A DNA stretch of 64,000 nt from Gigaspora margarita (GCA_009809945.1 WTPW01000506.1:100774-164773); one strand, 5' to 3'. Shown: positions 49,171 to 61,600, numbered from the stretch's first letter. The notes: generated from the sequence alone by a model not told the origin. A program made the numbers and translations.

Positions 49171-50782
49171 AATTAATGGCTATCCATTTCACATTTGTAC
49201 TAAATTTAGTACAATAGAAAAAAATATTTTTTGAGTCAGACATTTAATAAATTTTATTCAGATTTTACTAAAATAAAATTTAATATTAGACTAATATCTG
49301 TGCACAATTCGAATAATATTTATTAATAAAAATTTTTTATAAATTATATAAATTAGGTTTAAAACTATTGTATTTTTTTGAAAATTTCCTGTACTTAATT
49401 TAGTACAGTGATAAAAATTAATTTTGCTAAAAATTTTTGATAAAATTGTAAAAATATAAAATTTTTAGATTATTTTGGTTCTAATTTAATTGTAAAAAAA
49501 TTATTTTATTTAAAAAATAATTTTTTAAAATAGTTTATATAAGCCAGCTTTACGGTAATACAAGTCTAAATATAGTTAGTCTATTTCTATATTTGTATAG
49601 TAAATCATATGTTTTTATTAATAAATTTTATAAAAAAATTGCTAAACTTAAATTTCTTATAACTTTTTATCTACTGATCCAATTTTAATGATTTTACTAC
49701 TATTAAAATCCGAAAAGCTAGCTCTACAACATATTAAAATTTGAAAGAAATTTAATCAAAANATTTTACTAGTTATATTTTTTTAAAAATTTGACTAAAA
49801 CTTTAGTATTAAAAAAAAATATATAAATAATTTTATTATTTCTAATATATTGTATATTAATATAATATATTAAAATTTTATAATTAATAATTTTTTGAAT
49901 TAAAACTAAGTTTTTGGGATTAAATATACTATTGTTTAAATAATAAAAATAAATAAAATATAATTTATTTAAATTTTTTTTAAACTTAATTATTAAATTT
50001 TATATTGAATTATTATATAAACCTTTAAAAATCTATAACTTTTGATCCACTAATCCAATTTAGATAATTTAACAATCAAAATGATTCTCTCAATGAGATA
50101 ATCATTTTGATAATTAATCATTTAAATTGGTTCAGTAGATCAAAAGTTATAGGCTTTTTATTATTAAAATTATAATGTTACACAAAAACATATTAGTACT
50201 TTATTCAGTACTAAAACTTTTTTTTTTATATAATAACTTTAGATAAAATTTTACAGACTTTTTTGTAATTGTTATACCAAGTTACTTGTGTAATAGCACA
50301 ATGCAGCAGGTGATTTTAATTAGTTAATTTTTAAAAAACTAAAATTTTTTTAGATATTTATTAATTTTTTTAAAAAAATTAAACAAATTTGAATTTTTTA
50401 AAAAAATATTTAATCAAAAAATTATAAAACATTTTTTTAAAAAGATATTTTATATATACTTAGGTATTATATATATTTTTTTTGATTGCTTATTAATATG
50501 TAAAAATTTGAGTTATTGTATTTTATTGAAGTGTATAAGAATAGTATATTATATTTAATAAAATTATCAATATACAAAATTTTTTTTAAACTTGCTAATA
50601 TAACTTTTGCTAAATTAGCTAACTTTTAAATATACCAAAATAAAGTATAAATATATATTTATATATTATATAAATTTAAATTAAAGTTAATAAGAAAAAT
50701 TTTTCAAAATTTAAATTTTATAACTGTACTAAATTCAGTAGTTTGTACTAAATTTAGTACAGCAAACGGATAGCCATTAATT
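49171..50782. mobile_element. 1.6-kb TIR element with GTACTAAATTTAGTAC motifs
   Basis: Ends AATTAATGGCTATCC and GGATAGCCATTAATT. Next to each end, and again near 49388 and 50737, stands the palindrome GTACTAAATTTAGTAC or a near copy. The interior is very AT-rich with no protein-like frame. Confidence 0.6.
50043..50142. repeat. 100-bp palindrome of the dispersed family, diverged
   Basis: Begins TGATCCACTAATCCAATTTA and ends with the inverse AAATTGGTTCAGTAGATCA; centre TTCTCTCAATGAGA. The length equals that of the copies at 17241, 51581 and 51763 although the centre differs. Confidence 0.6.
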
Positions 50783-50934
50783 AAAAAAAAAAGAAAAAAA
50801 ATTTAATCGGGTTGATTTTTTGTAATTTGCAGACACGGGATTGTTTTTTTTACATTACACCTTATCTAGCCAATCAAAATCCTAAATTTGCGGACACACA
50901 CACAAACCAGGTCTACAGTAATGTCCTTCAGATT

Positions 50935-51050
50935 GCATATTATATCCAGATATAATATATAATCCAGATATAATATATAATCCGAATATAATATATAATC
51001 TGGATATAATATATAATCCGGATTATAAATTATATCCGGATATATTTTGT
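50935..51050. repeat. ~21-bp tandem repeat around ATCCGGATATAATATATA
   Basis: About five units alternating TAATCCAGATATAATATA and TAATCCGGATTATAAATT. Related sequence lies at 48210-48270. Confidence 0.7.
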
Positions 51051-51580
51051 CCAAAAAACTGAATCCAGATTTAGTTAAAATTCAGATTAATCTGGATATA
51101 AATATAAATCCGGATTCAAGTACTAACTCTACTCTGCGTTGAGCCAAAATAGTTTCGGATAATACTATTTTAGTTTTGGGGTTTTAACATAGTTTCGGGT
51201 TTTTAACATAGTTTCAGAATTTCAGAAATTAGTTTCGGATATTTAAAACTAGTTTCAGTTTCAGTTTTTGGGCCAAAAGAGTTTTGGGCAGCATCATTAC
51301 ATATATATTTAACAAGTATATATTAATTTGTATGCTATCTTTATTTTATTAATAGACTAAGCCATTTGACCAATTTGACCAGACCATTTGACCAATTTGA
51401 CCAGACCAGTTTCACCAGTGAATTTTTGGTTGAAAGTAATTTGACCAACTCTAATTAGAAGGCATCCATAAATTATATTATAATTGATGGAGGGTCCTCC
51501 AAAATGTAATGGTTTTCCAATATATAGGAGGGGTCCCCCTTAACATAATGCAATTTTTTTATAAAAATTTGTCTAAAACT

Positions 51581-51680
51581 TGATCCAGTGGTCCAAATTG
51601 GAGGATTTTGGTACCATTCGAATCGTCTCGAGGAGAGGATTCTAATGTACCAAAATCATTTGATTTGGATTACTGGATCA
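51581..51680. repeat. 100-bp palindrome of the dispersed family
   Basis: TGATCCAGTGGTCCAAATTG at the left, the inverse AATCATTTGATTTGGATTAC then TGGATCA at the right, centre CGTCTCGAGGAGAGG. Confidence 0.75.
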
Positions 51681-51762
51681 CGTTTTTTTAATGAAATACG
51701 ATTGGTTATTATGTTTTCTTATAAAATTACTGTAAAATCAATAGTATTTCTTTAATAAAACG

Positions 51763-51863
51763 TGATTCAGTAATCCAAATGAAATGATTTTGGTATCATT
51801 GGATTCATCTCATAGAGACGAATCGAATAGTGCCAAAATCATCCAAATTGGATCACTGGATCA
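51763..51863. repeat. 101-bp palindrome of the dispersed family
   Basis: TGATTCAGTAATCCAAATGA at the left and the inverse CCAAATTGGATCACTGGATC then A at the right, centre CATCTCATAGAGACG. Separated from the previous copy by 82 bp of AT-rich sequence. Confidence 0.75.
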
Positions 51864-52702
51864 TAATATATTCAAGTTTTTGTAAAATTATATATATAAA
51901 TATATGGATTTTTAAAATTTTTTTATATAGTAGGGGGCATCAAGAGCTACTATGTAGGGGTACATAATATTATTTATGGATGCCCCCTTATAATTAAGTA
52001 ACTTTTATATACTATAAATAACTAAATAAATTTTTTACTTAAATTTTATATATAAATAAATTTTATATATTATAACTATATAACTTTTATATATCATATA
52101 ATTTAAATAAAAATTTTATATAAATGTTATATATCAGAAAATTTAGATAAAATTTTTATATTAATTAATATTATATATTAATAAATTTTATGTATATAAT
52201 TATGTAACTTTTATTGTCTGAAGGACACTACAGATAGAGCAATAGAGTCTGATTAGGTAGATCAGGTGTAACATAAACAGAAAATAAAAACAATAAAAAA
52301 CTGATGCCTATTGGCTAGATCAGGTGTAATATAAAAGCAACTTAGATTTTATATCTGTCCTTTAGACTTTGAATGGATCACATTTTTCTAGTATATTATA
52401 AAACTAGCTTTTTAACCCTCGTACTGCTTTAGAAAAGAATATATTTATATAAAATTATATATATATATATTTTTTAATGTTTAAGGTGAGACCTTGCTCT
52501 TATCTTTATTAAATTTAATTGAAACTTTTTACAATACTAGAAAAACTTTCATTTTTTAAATCTAATGCTAAGAATAAAAACTCAGACATATACTGAAATA
52601 AACTACAATACTTATCTGCGGTCTAAACCTACCAAAGTGGCCAAGGCTCACCTAGATTTGTGTATATGTAAAAATATCAAAAGGGTGTATGGAGTATTTG
52701 AT

Positions 52703-53529
52703 CTATTTAATAAGCCAAGTTTCTATTTTGAGCATAGAAATATGTGTTGTGGATTCATAGTTCTGTGTATGATTTGTTGACTGACTGATTGAATTTAGAG
52801 AGATAGCTGGAGTTGGGTGTTGTAGATGTACTTGGTGATGTTGAGATCTGTCAATGCAGTATGGGATCCAGATATTTGTATAGTTGAGATAGTTAATGTG
52901 TAGCAAAAGTTGAATAGTGAGTGTTCTTGCAGTTTTTTGTGATGTTGTGTATTCACTTAGTGTGTGGATAATATCAAGTGGGATGAAACCAGTTAGAGTA
53001 GAAAACAATGAGGGTTTGTTAGAAGAGTGATGAATTTGAAAACTATCAAGATGCATTATTTGGGTATAGAGGTTATTAGCAGTTGATTGTGAAATATCCA
53101 TTTTGTTGGGTTTGAGAACATGGTGNAGTGAATNNTNTATNATTTTTAGTATAGGTTCACAGGTTGGACATATNATCCAGTGTAATGCATAACTTGCTTG
53201 TTGGCATAAGTGANATTTGTTGGAATATGAAGGGTTTCTTTTGTGTAAAATGTGANGAGAGNGAAGATCATCCATAAGTANTTTGATTCTGAATGATTTG
53301 AGAATTGAGGACTGAAAGCTGTGTGCAAAATTTGAGATTTTTTGATTATTATTAATATAGAGCCAGGTTGCATTCCAGCATATATGTCGAGAGATTGTTG
53401 TCCATTGTTGAAATCAGTTTTGTGATATTCAAAGTGCGAATATGTATACATAGCATACTGTTCTAACACTGCGACAAATAGAAAGTTTCATAGGAAGGTT
53501 GTTAATTGAGAGTGTAAATTAAGTATTGT
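52703..53529 (-). pseudogene. LINE ORF2 C-terminal region
   Basis: Continues ORF2 on the far side of the retroposon at 53546. Contains CPTCEPIL followed by a His further on (near 53150-53110), the usual end-of-ORF2 zinc-finger position, then a helical tail. Two phases and more than a dozen ambiguous bases make exact reading impossible. Confidence 0.55.
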
Positions 53530-53545
53530 AGATATTGTTGAAGTT

Positions 53546-54226
53546 TTTTTATTTTTAACCAGGCTAGGCTTTTACCTCTCCTGGGCGCAGTTGGTGTCTT
53601 TATTATTATCTGTTTGTCATGGGACCCTACAGGCCCCTACATTTTTTGTTACATGGTAATTTCTTATACTACGACTAAGCTACACCTCCCTTCTATCGAT
53701 CTTTTCCCAACTGAGTCCAGCAGGTCCGCCACAGCAGGCTTTTTAAGAGGTCTTATCTTCTGCCTCCCCCACTCGCTTTTCTAGGGCATTCCGTTTTTCT
53801 TCTGCCTTGAGTACTTTGTTCGATTTTGGTTCGGTGGCACATGGCCGAGAACTTCAATTTTTCATTTTCATGTGGTCAGAGTCCATTTTTGGTATCCCAC
53901 ATCCAGAATTCCACTGGAAGTATCCTTTTTGCATCTGGAATTTTGCCAGAAATATTCTTTGTTCTACCGGAATTTTGCCGGAAGTATTCTTTTGCTGTGA
54001 GTTTTCTTTTTCGTCCGGATCTTTACTAGGGGTCCTATATATGTATACCATATTTTTCATAGTGCTTCCAAATGTAGTTGTATACCCTCTCGTGGTCCTA
54101 GCACTCTGGTTCAGCCTGTCCGTCTCATGACTCCGTGTAAAATTATTGTCCTCTAGTAAGGCTTGAACCGGCGACCTTGCGATTGGAAACCTGGAAGTGC
54201 AACCACTTCGCTATTGACCCGCAGGC
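53546..54226 (-). mobile_element. tRNA-headed retroposon, 681 bp, 16-bp target duplication
   Basis: AGATATTGTTGAAGTT at 53530-53545 and exactly again at 54227-54242, inside the LINE ORF2. Minus-strand head about 54150-54222 with A box TAGCGAAGTGGTT (54201-54213) and B box GGTTCAAGCC (54160-54169); A/T-rich tail at 53546-53560. The body includes three diverged copies of GGAATTTTGCCGGAAGTATTC-like sequence (53905-53990) and has no coding potential. Confidence 0.85.
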
Positions 54227-55355
54227 AGATATTGTTGAAGTTAAAAAGAAGGTATAGAGCAATTTGGTAACTGTGTGCTAGTTGGTCTGCTTTGTTGTTG
54301 AATTCATTATCTTGATGTGCAGTGACTTTATAAAAAGTGATATTGAGATTATAGGATTTAATAAAATTTAGTAGAGTGTTCCAGATGGACCCATAGGAAG
54401 TATTTAGAATGTTTAAAGATTGGGATATTGGCTTATTATTTGTGAGGTTGTTATATTTAGAAATTACTGATTGAGAGTCTGTAAAGATTTGAATTGAGCA
54501 ATTTCTAGAAGCAGTGATAATAGCAGATAGGATTGCTACTAGCTTAGCTTTGAAGAAACATGGCCAGAATATAATTTGCACCTGAAAATTGTGTATAATA
54601 GTTTGATTTTCTAATTGTATCCAGCCAATTCCCATAGAATATTGGGAATTTCCCAGATTGAGAACTGATCCATCAGTATAGAATATAAGTTCTATTAGAT
54701 TGCTGTTATAATTAGCGATAAGTTGTAAAGTATCTAGTGCAGTACTAGGTTGAAATATAGAAGAAATTTGAGGTATAGAGATAATAAGGTTTGGTGGTAA
54801 TGGTATATATATAGGGTTTCTAATTGCAATTGAGTAGATGAGGTCAAGGTGATTTGTATTGAGGTTAATTGTTTTGTCTGGATTAAGTCTGCCAAAGAAT
54901 TTTATAGCATGACTTGTAGGTATAAGTATGGTATATTTGTTCGCAATAATATTGGAATTAAGTGAGCAATTAGTACATGGAGATATAGTGATAGAGGGAG
55001 TAGGATATAGGTGTGTAAATTGTGTTTCAATAGAGCTTTTCCAGTATGTTATTAGTGTAAAGTCAGAGGTAGTTGGTTTGCGCCATGCTTTGCCAAGAAT
55101 AATTTGATTGTTCAAGAGAGTAATAAGCCATGGCTTGGTGTGTCTAGAAAAGTGTCCTGTTGTATAACTATAATAGTTGCTTTGGGGCAACTGTAGATGT
55201 TGATGAAGAGTGCGTTCATATAAATGACTAGTAATTTGGTCCTCTAAATATGTGAACCATAGAGGTATTCTCNCTTTTGGTATTTTGTTNANTCTTNGTG
55301 AGATNTGTTTCCAGTCAAGTAAGCAAGAATTGTCAAAAGAGGTAAGTTGGTCCAA
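54227..55355 (-). pseudogene. LINE RNase H domain with catalytic Glu replaced
   Basis: FYTDGS near 54680, FKAKLVAILSA near 54550, IFTDSQSVI near 54490 and AHQDNEFNNKADQLA near 54290 mark an RNase H fold. In active relatives the second motif is KAEL; here the metal-binding Glu reads as Lys. The open frame runs on past 54226 into the inserted retroposon for about 24 codons, giving a chimeric tail that is an artefact of the insertion. Confidence 0.75.
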
Positions 55356-55899
55356 AAACAGAAGATGATNNTGTNGAATTTGTTTTTTAAAAGTTGAATA
55401 TTTTGNATGTGATNATAAGAGAGATTCTAGTGAAATATTTCCTTCCTTGATTGTATAGGGAATACTATAGCTAGGATTGGGATTAATTGTCTAGCCAAGA
55501 TGTTTGAACAATTAGATAATTTTGAAATTGGTTGTTTGTTTGTTAGGTCCAACAATAATAGGATTAGGATGTGAAAAGATACTAGTAGTAGACCAGAGGT
55601 TGTTTTGGATCTGCTGAATGTGAATATGCAAAGATGTTCCAAGTAGGCTGTTGTCATTAAGGTGTTTAACAAAGTTTGAGATATGATGTTGGAGTTGAAT
55701 ATCCCAAATATTTTTGATATTATATAACTGGGAATGAATTAGAGTGCTAGTAGGAATAGTACGGCTAAGTTTGGCTTTATGTTTAATTAATCCTATATTT
55801 TGAGTAAGGATTTTGTTGCAAGCTGATCTACCAACTACAATATTTTGTAGCCAGTATTCAATAGTTACAGTATTAATAATGTATCGTGCTTGAGTATCA

Positions 55900-57150
55900 G
55901 TAATGCATTTTGTTTTGGTGATATTAATAAGTTGTAAGGATAGAATTCTGCAATTATTAGTTGTGTTTGTTTAATTTGTTTGTCATTGAGTGTAAACTGA
56001 CATCCAAGGAACTTGAAAGGTTGGTCTGCTGGCCATAATGGAGAGTTTGGTTGTTGTATATGATAGGGTTGTAATTGGTGCTTTTGCAATTAGTTGTAAG
56101 TATAGATTTGGATGGGTTAACTTGTATATTAGCCATATTAAAAAAGGATTCTGCAATAGATGTATGTTAGCAAGCTTTGCTTGGGATGATGCAACCCATA
56201 GTGTATCATCCATGTATGCCAGTACAGAACATTTAGCTTTAGCCTTATCAGTTGTATTGTTTTTAAGGTTTGTAATCCATGTTGTTTCAATTGTATATCC
56301 TGGTGAGTTAGAGTAAATATAGGATATCAGTGGATCATAATAGATCCGCCAGAGTAGAGGTGTAATAGTCTCACCCCGGTCAATGCTATTCTGTACTTAA
56401 TAAGATGAGGTAAGACCCAGATTAGTAATAACTGTATTTTGTCTGTTTTCAAGTAAATTAGGAAGTATATTAATGATACTGGGGGGTAGTGAAAGGTGTA
56501 GGAGAGAGTGTTGGAAGAGAGTAAAGTTTACAGAATCATAGGCCTTGCTCATATCCTGAGACAATAGCCATATATCTTTGTAGTTGCAATTAGCATCTTC
56601 AATTAGGTTGTTGAGAATGTGAATTGGTTTGAATATGCTATTGCCAGGTAGAGCAACATAATTGAATGGTGATAGTATAGGATATATAAAAAGATATGAT
56701 TAAGTCTGTTAGTTAGGATTTTGGTATACAGTTTTCNAAAGTGTTCAATAAGACTAATAGGCNGAGTAAGGTTGAGGTTGCNATCAANGGCATTTTTTTT
56801 AGGAATAGGAAATATTCTGCTATGTTTCCAGGATTTGGAATCTGTCCTGTAAGAAGGCATTGATTAAATAGTACTGTTATTGTAGTAATACAGGAAGAGC
56901 TAATGTGTTTAATCATTTCATAGTTTATGCCTGTGGGGCCACAAGCTTTCCATTTGGAAGGCTAGCAATTGTTTGAGTAACTTCATTATTAGTAATAGGA
57001 AGCATAAGAGAGTTGTACCAGTTGGGATTAATATGATCGAGTAGAAGATAATGCTGGTGCCAAAATTGGTCAAAAAGTATTTGATTCATAGGTCTGTAAG
57101 CTGTCCAGTTGTTGAAGTATGATTGGATATGTTGTTTAATCATATAAGGG
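55900..57150 (-). pseudogene. LINE reverse transcriptase domain
   Basis: Fingers motif SRIFPIPKK near 56815, then LNLT.PISLIEHF.KLYTKIL, the palm motif IDRGETITPLLWRIYYDPL near 56385-56330, and the catalytic AYMDDTLW near 56220-56200. Several frame changes separate them (phases differ between 57143, 56860 and 56213). All key RT residues are readable, so loss of function comes from frame breaks rather than from the active site. Confidence 0.85.
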
Positions 57151-57576
57151 TCTGTAATAAGTTGGTCTGCTAGTTTGATATTAGAAAAATGAATAGAAGG
57201 TTGATATCTGTTAAGGGTTTGGAAATAAGTGTTTCACATCTTTTTTCTGAGGCCTGGTTGATTTGTTGTCATAAAAGTAAAGAGTATTCAAGACGATATG
57301 CATGATATAGTTGTTTCCAAGTATTATATGCCTGCTGGAGCCAGTTTTGAATATGGGTATNATCNAGTGATGGAAGNGANTTAAGATTGCATTTGGTATA
57401 GGAATTAATAATACTAATNTTTGAGTTAATNTGGGGTAAATAGAGATTAGTATTATTTTTAATAATTTTAATAAGATGTCCAAGTTTTTTGAGTCCAGTA
57501 TAGAGTGCAGTACAGTGTGGGGTATATATATGGTTGTAGCTACGTTTTTTGCATTTTTTGTTAGGTATTGTTTGCA

Positions 57577-58490
57577 TCACTGCTTGTATAATACAATACT
57601 GTATTTTGTGCCAGATAGTGTTAATGTTTTCTTGTATGTCTGTAGATAGAAGAATTTTGGGTTGTATGAATAAGTGAGTAGTAAGTTCTGTGAATTCAGA
57701 CCATTGGTCTNAGGACATAGATTTGTAATTAAAAATTCTACAGCTAATGCCAGTATGAAATTGAGGGTTTTTATGATATGCATAAGGAAATGTCCAGGAT
57801 GTAGTAAGGATAAGATGATTACTAAAGGTGCTAGTGCACTATTGTCAAGTTTGTATGAAAGAAAGAATTGAATATTAAAAGAGTTAGTTCTTATATAATC
57901 AATTCTGCTATTCTGTGAGTTGTTTGACCATGTATAATGTGTATTATTAAAGTGTGCTCCAATATCAAACATGCTAGTACGGTGCAAAAAGTTAATAAGC
58001 TTATATTTTGCTAAAGAACTGGTAGTATTATCCTGTGTATTAAAGTCACCAATAATAATAGGATGAAGATTAAGTTGTCATGCTTGAAGGATCCATTTAA
58101 TAATTGTATTTTGGGTTGGGTTTCTTTTAGTCATATTAGTAGAAGAGAGGTATACTGAGATAATGTGTAGTTTGATATTGCCTTTAAAGAAAAGATCTAG
58201 AGCAATGGCCCCACCTGCATGTATATAGCAGCTATGTACATGTGGTTTGAGATAGTTGCGAATCATGATTGCAGTTCCTTCTGCAGAGCTATCTGAGTTA
58301 GCCCAGTAGTAGGTGTGTAAGTTGTTATTGCAGAAAGAGAGTTTTGTTTTGTATAAAATTTTGGTTTCTATGATGCCTGCAATAGAGATATTATGATTAA
58401 TATAGTAGTCTTGCCAGGCTTGTCTTTTGGAAGCTGCATTGAAGCCTCTGACATTGTGTGTAGTAATATTAAGATGTAGATGATCATGGT
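57577..58490 (-). pseudogene. LINE AP-endonuclease domain
   Basis: Motifs in order: THNVRGFN near 58460, IIETK near 58370, a Trp-Ala-Asn segment, IIIGDFNT near 58045, SRIDYI near 57905, and after a frameshift near 57820 SNHLIL where SDH is expected. A TGA near 58078 separates the first part from GDFN. The Asp-to-Asn change in the last motif would impair catalysis on its own. Confidence 0.85.
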
Positions 58491-58699
58491 TGGGTTCTGA
58501 TGGAGATTGGATACTAGAGCTTATTGGATTGTAGTTTGAAGCTTGGACATTATGTGTAGCGGTAGTAAGGTCAAGAGCTAGGGATGAGTTGTTTGATTGA
58601 AGTGTTGTGTGTGGAGAGTAAATAGGTTGTGGTATAATAGTAGATGTAGATGGTTTTGCATTGTTAATAAATAATGCATTCTCAATATTGTTAATTGGT

Positions 58700-61600
58700 A
58701 TATTTAATATTGGATTGTCTAATTTAAGTAAGGCTTTATAAAAGAGGTAAAAATCTTCAAAGGGTACGAAGAAGTGATTAGGTAAAAGAAACTCTTGTGG
58801 TACATATATATGTGCTTCTTCAAAAACATAATCAATTCTACTGTATTTATAAAAATTTTAATATTCTGTTGTGTATAGAACATTGGATATTCCTCTTGTA
58901 AATAGGTTAGAAAGGAGCCGACAGTTTGTGGTGAAGGTAAAAATTGTAATCTATGGTAGTATAAAAATTTGTTGTAGCAAATTAATGGATCATAAATCTT
59001 AAGTGAATTGGAATAGAAGTTGATGTTTGTTCTTTCTATAGTATCAGTATGTGTAGTTGATGTATTGGAATTATTATCAGAGCTATCTGATAACAATTCA
59101 TATTCATTATAAATCTCTTGTTCTGTTAAGTAGGTAGAACTATGTTGTTGTATAGGTGATGATTCATTGTCAGGATGGGTTGGTACTAAATTGTTGTTAA
59201 TATTTAAAGGTAATATCTTAGAGGGAGATGATGATATGGATTCTGAGATATTTAATATATTGTCTTCTACGGTGCTCACTGTATACCTGGCTTGCACAGC
59301 TCCGCAAGATTCAGAAGTCCTCTAATTAAATGTTAGAAGACTGTCATTATCTAAATCTTCTGGGTAAATAGGCTTTACCACCTGCCTACTTATATCATTT
59401 TCTTCTCTAACTACTAAGGGTGTATCTTTTAGAGAAGTGGTGGCTGCATCTATGGGGTTTGTAGAAGACAATGTTACTGAAAAGAAGTCTCTCTCAAAAA
59501 GAGAGATTCTTCAATTAAGAATGGAATTTGAAAGTTGATATTAAATTTTGTAATCAGAAGTTTTTCAGCCTCGGGGTATGTATTTGTTTTGTAGAAGTTG
59601 ACTATTTGTGAAAAGGATGGTTGCTTATCTTTAATTAGATNAAAGTAGNTAATTATTCNTGCTANNAAGTCNGTATTGATAATTTCATTNGTAATTTTAT
59701 NAATGGCTAAGTCTTTGGTAAGGTTGTTAATATCATGGTTTTGTGTAGCAACTTGTTGATATGATATTAAATATTTATAGAAGAAGGCATTTCGATGACC
59801 TTCTCTTGTTTCTGCCAAATTGTCTGCACAATACAGTGCTTCAGCTTCATCTGCAAGTTTATCAAGAAGTTTTGTTGGAAAAGGTTTGTCAAATGTAGCT
59901 TTGTGTTCACTATTTATATGAAATATTGATTCATCAATATGAAGGTCTTCTATATTGAAAATCATCTTTGGAAAGGATTTAAATAAGTTATCGAGTATAT
60001 GCTTAAAGAGTTTAGATGTATCATGTTGGTGATTTTCATTTATGAATGTGCAGTCTGTATGTTTGCAGGTAAGGATATGATAATTAACAGAGTGAAAGCA
60101 TTCATTACGCCTTTCTTGAAAACTATATGGTTCACAAAAAATAAATTTAATAGATAAAAGATTTTTAAGTTGAAAAATAAAATTTTTTCTTATTTCCTTT
60201 TTAAAGGTATTGAAAGTTTGTTCTTTATTTAGTAAATTAGTAAATTGACGATTATAAATAGGGAAAAATTGTTTGAACTATTCTTTAAAGTGATCAAGGG
60301 AGTTGTTGAGTGAAGAAATAGAAAAAGTTTTAAGAAATAGAGATTTAGAGATGTTAAAAAGAAGGTTAATATTAAATTTGTTGTCATGTTTAATTGTAAG
60401 GTATTTTTCTGCTTTATCTGTAGAAACTGTATATGGATAAAGATTGTATGTTTTAGGCTGAAGATTTAAATCTTCTGCAAATTTGTTATAGTTGATTGCT
60501 TGATAGTTATCAGATAAATAAAGATGTATGCGTGCTAAGTTCAGGCAGAATTGAAGTCTATTTTCTGGCTTATAAGGAGAGATTGTAGCTGCAGATGCAA
60601 ATATCTCAGCATAGTTAAGTTTTGTAAAAAGAATAGTTGTAATTTTGTGAATTAGGAGTTTAAGAGTCTTTTCATGGATTTCAAATAGTATTTTGGTTTT
60701 TTCATTTATAGTTGGGTTTTTTTGGTAAATAAAGCTAGTAAGAAAATCAGGGCTTTCTCCTGCTATTGTTCTAATAATGTAGTAAAAGCTTGCTTTAAGG
60801 GGTTTGCTGTTTTTTGTTCCTTCTTTAATAATACTTCCTGAATAGAAATTATGAAAATGTGATTTAAGAAAATTGTATAATAAAAAGGATGTATTTGTTT
60901 GAAGCTTGTTATTGGATTCCATTTCTTCAGTAATTGGAAAGTTTGCGAGCCAATCAAAAGTTGGGTTAGATTTGGTATGGGTATTAGAAGTATTGCTAGA
61001 AGATGAATTTTTATTAGAAGGTATTTGCTGTTCTTTATTAAGAGATTGTTGTTGTTTTTGCTGCTGTTGCTGTTGTTGTTGCTGTTGTTGTTGCTGTTGT
61101 TGTTGCTATTGTTGTTGTTGTTGTTGCTGTTGTTGTTGCTGTTGTTGTTGTTGCTGTTGCTGTTGTTTTTTAACTTTAATCTGTTTATCTCTTTGTGCAA
61201 GTCTTCTAAGAAAATTGAGTTTTTCTTCTTTTGTAAGCATAAAGCAATAGTAAAAGTGACAGAAGGAAAGTTGTTTTGAGTTTAATTTTTTTTGAACAGA
61301 AGCTAATTTAAAATCTTGGGTCAGTTTAGCACATTCACAGTGTAATAAACATCCCTTAAAGATACAACATTTGGAATAGTCTGGTGCATATTGTTCATTT
61401 GAAGATAATTTAACACAGAGAATATCTTTAGCTTTGCATAAAAAACAAGTATAAAAATGTTGTGAGTGAGGAGTAATAGCTATAGGAGATGGATCTTGAT
61501 GATAGTTTGAAAATAAGATTCTAGGTTGTGTATTTGTAAGGTCAAGATTTGTTGTAGATTGTTTAATAGATGATTTGGGAACAGTATCTTTAATTTTAGA

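Larger units (their letters stand above)
48023..51299. mobile_element. TIR element with GAAACT-rich ends (copy B)
   Basis: Same ends as 44063-45997: left AATGATGCTGCCCGAAACT, right inverted AATGATGCTGCCCAAAACT. Its subterminal GAAACT clusters align with copy A over about 200 bp on each side. The interior has been expanded by other repeats (48264-49168, 49171-50782, 50935-51050). Confidence 0.65.

Noticed and set aside
53807-54130. 107-codon plus-strand frame
   Set aside because: Lies inside the tRNA-headed retroposon with clear duplications; no protein-like pattern.
3001-61108. TAG reassigned to glutamine
   Set aside because: Stops are confined to dead transposons that also carry frameshifts; nothing in the intact P450 supports an altered code.
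60906-61279. Cysteine- or leucine-run proteins on the plus strand
   Set aside because: Antisense shadows of the CAA/CAG tract in LINE ORF1.
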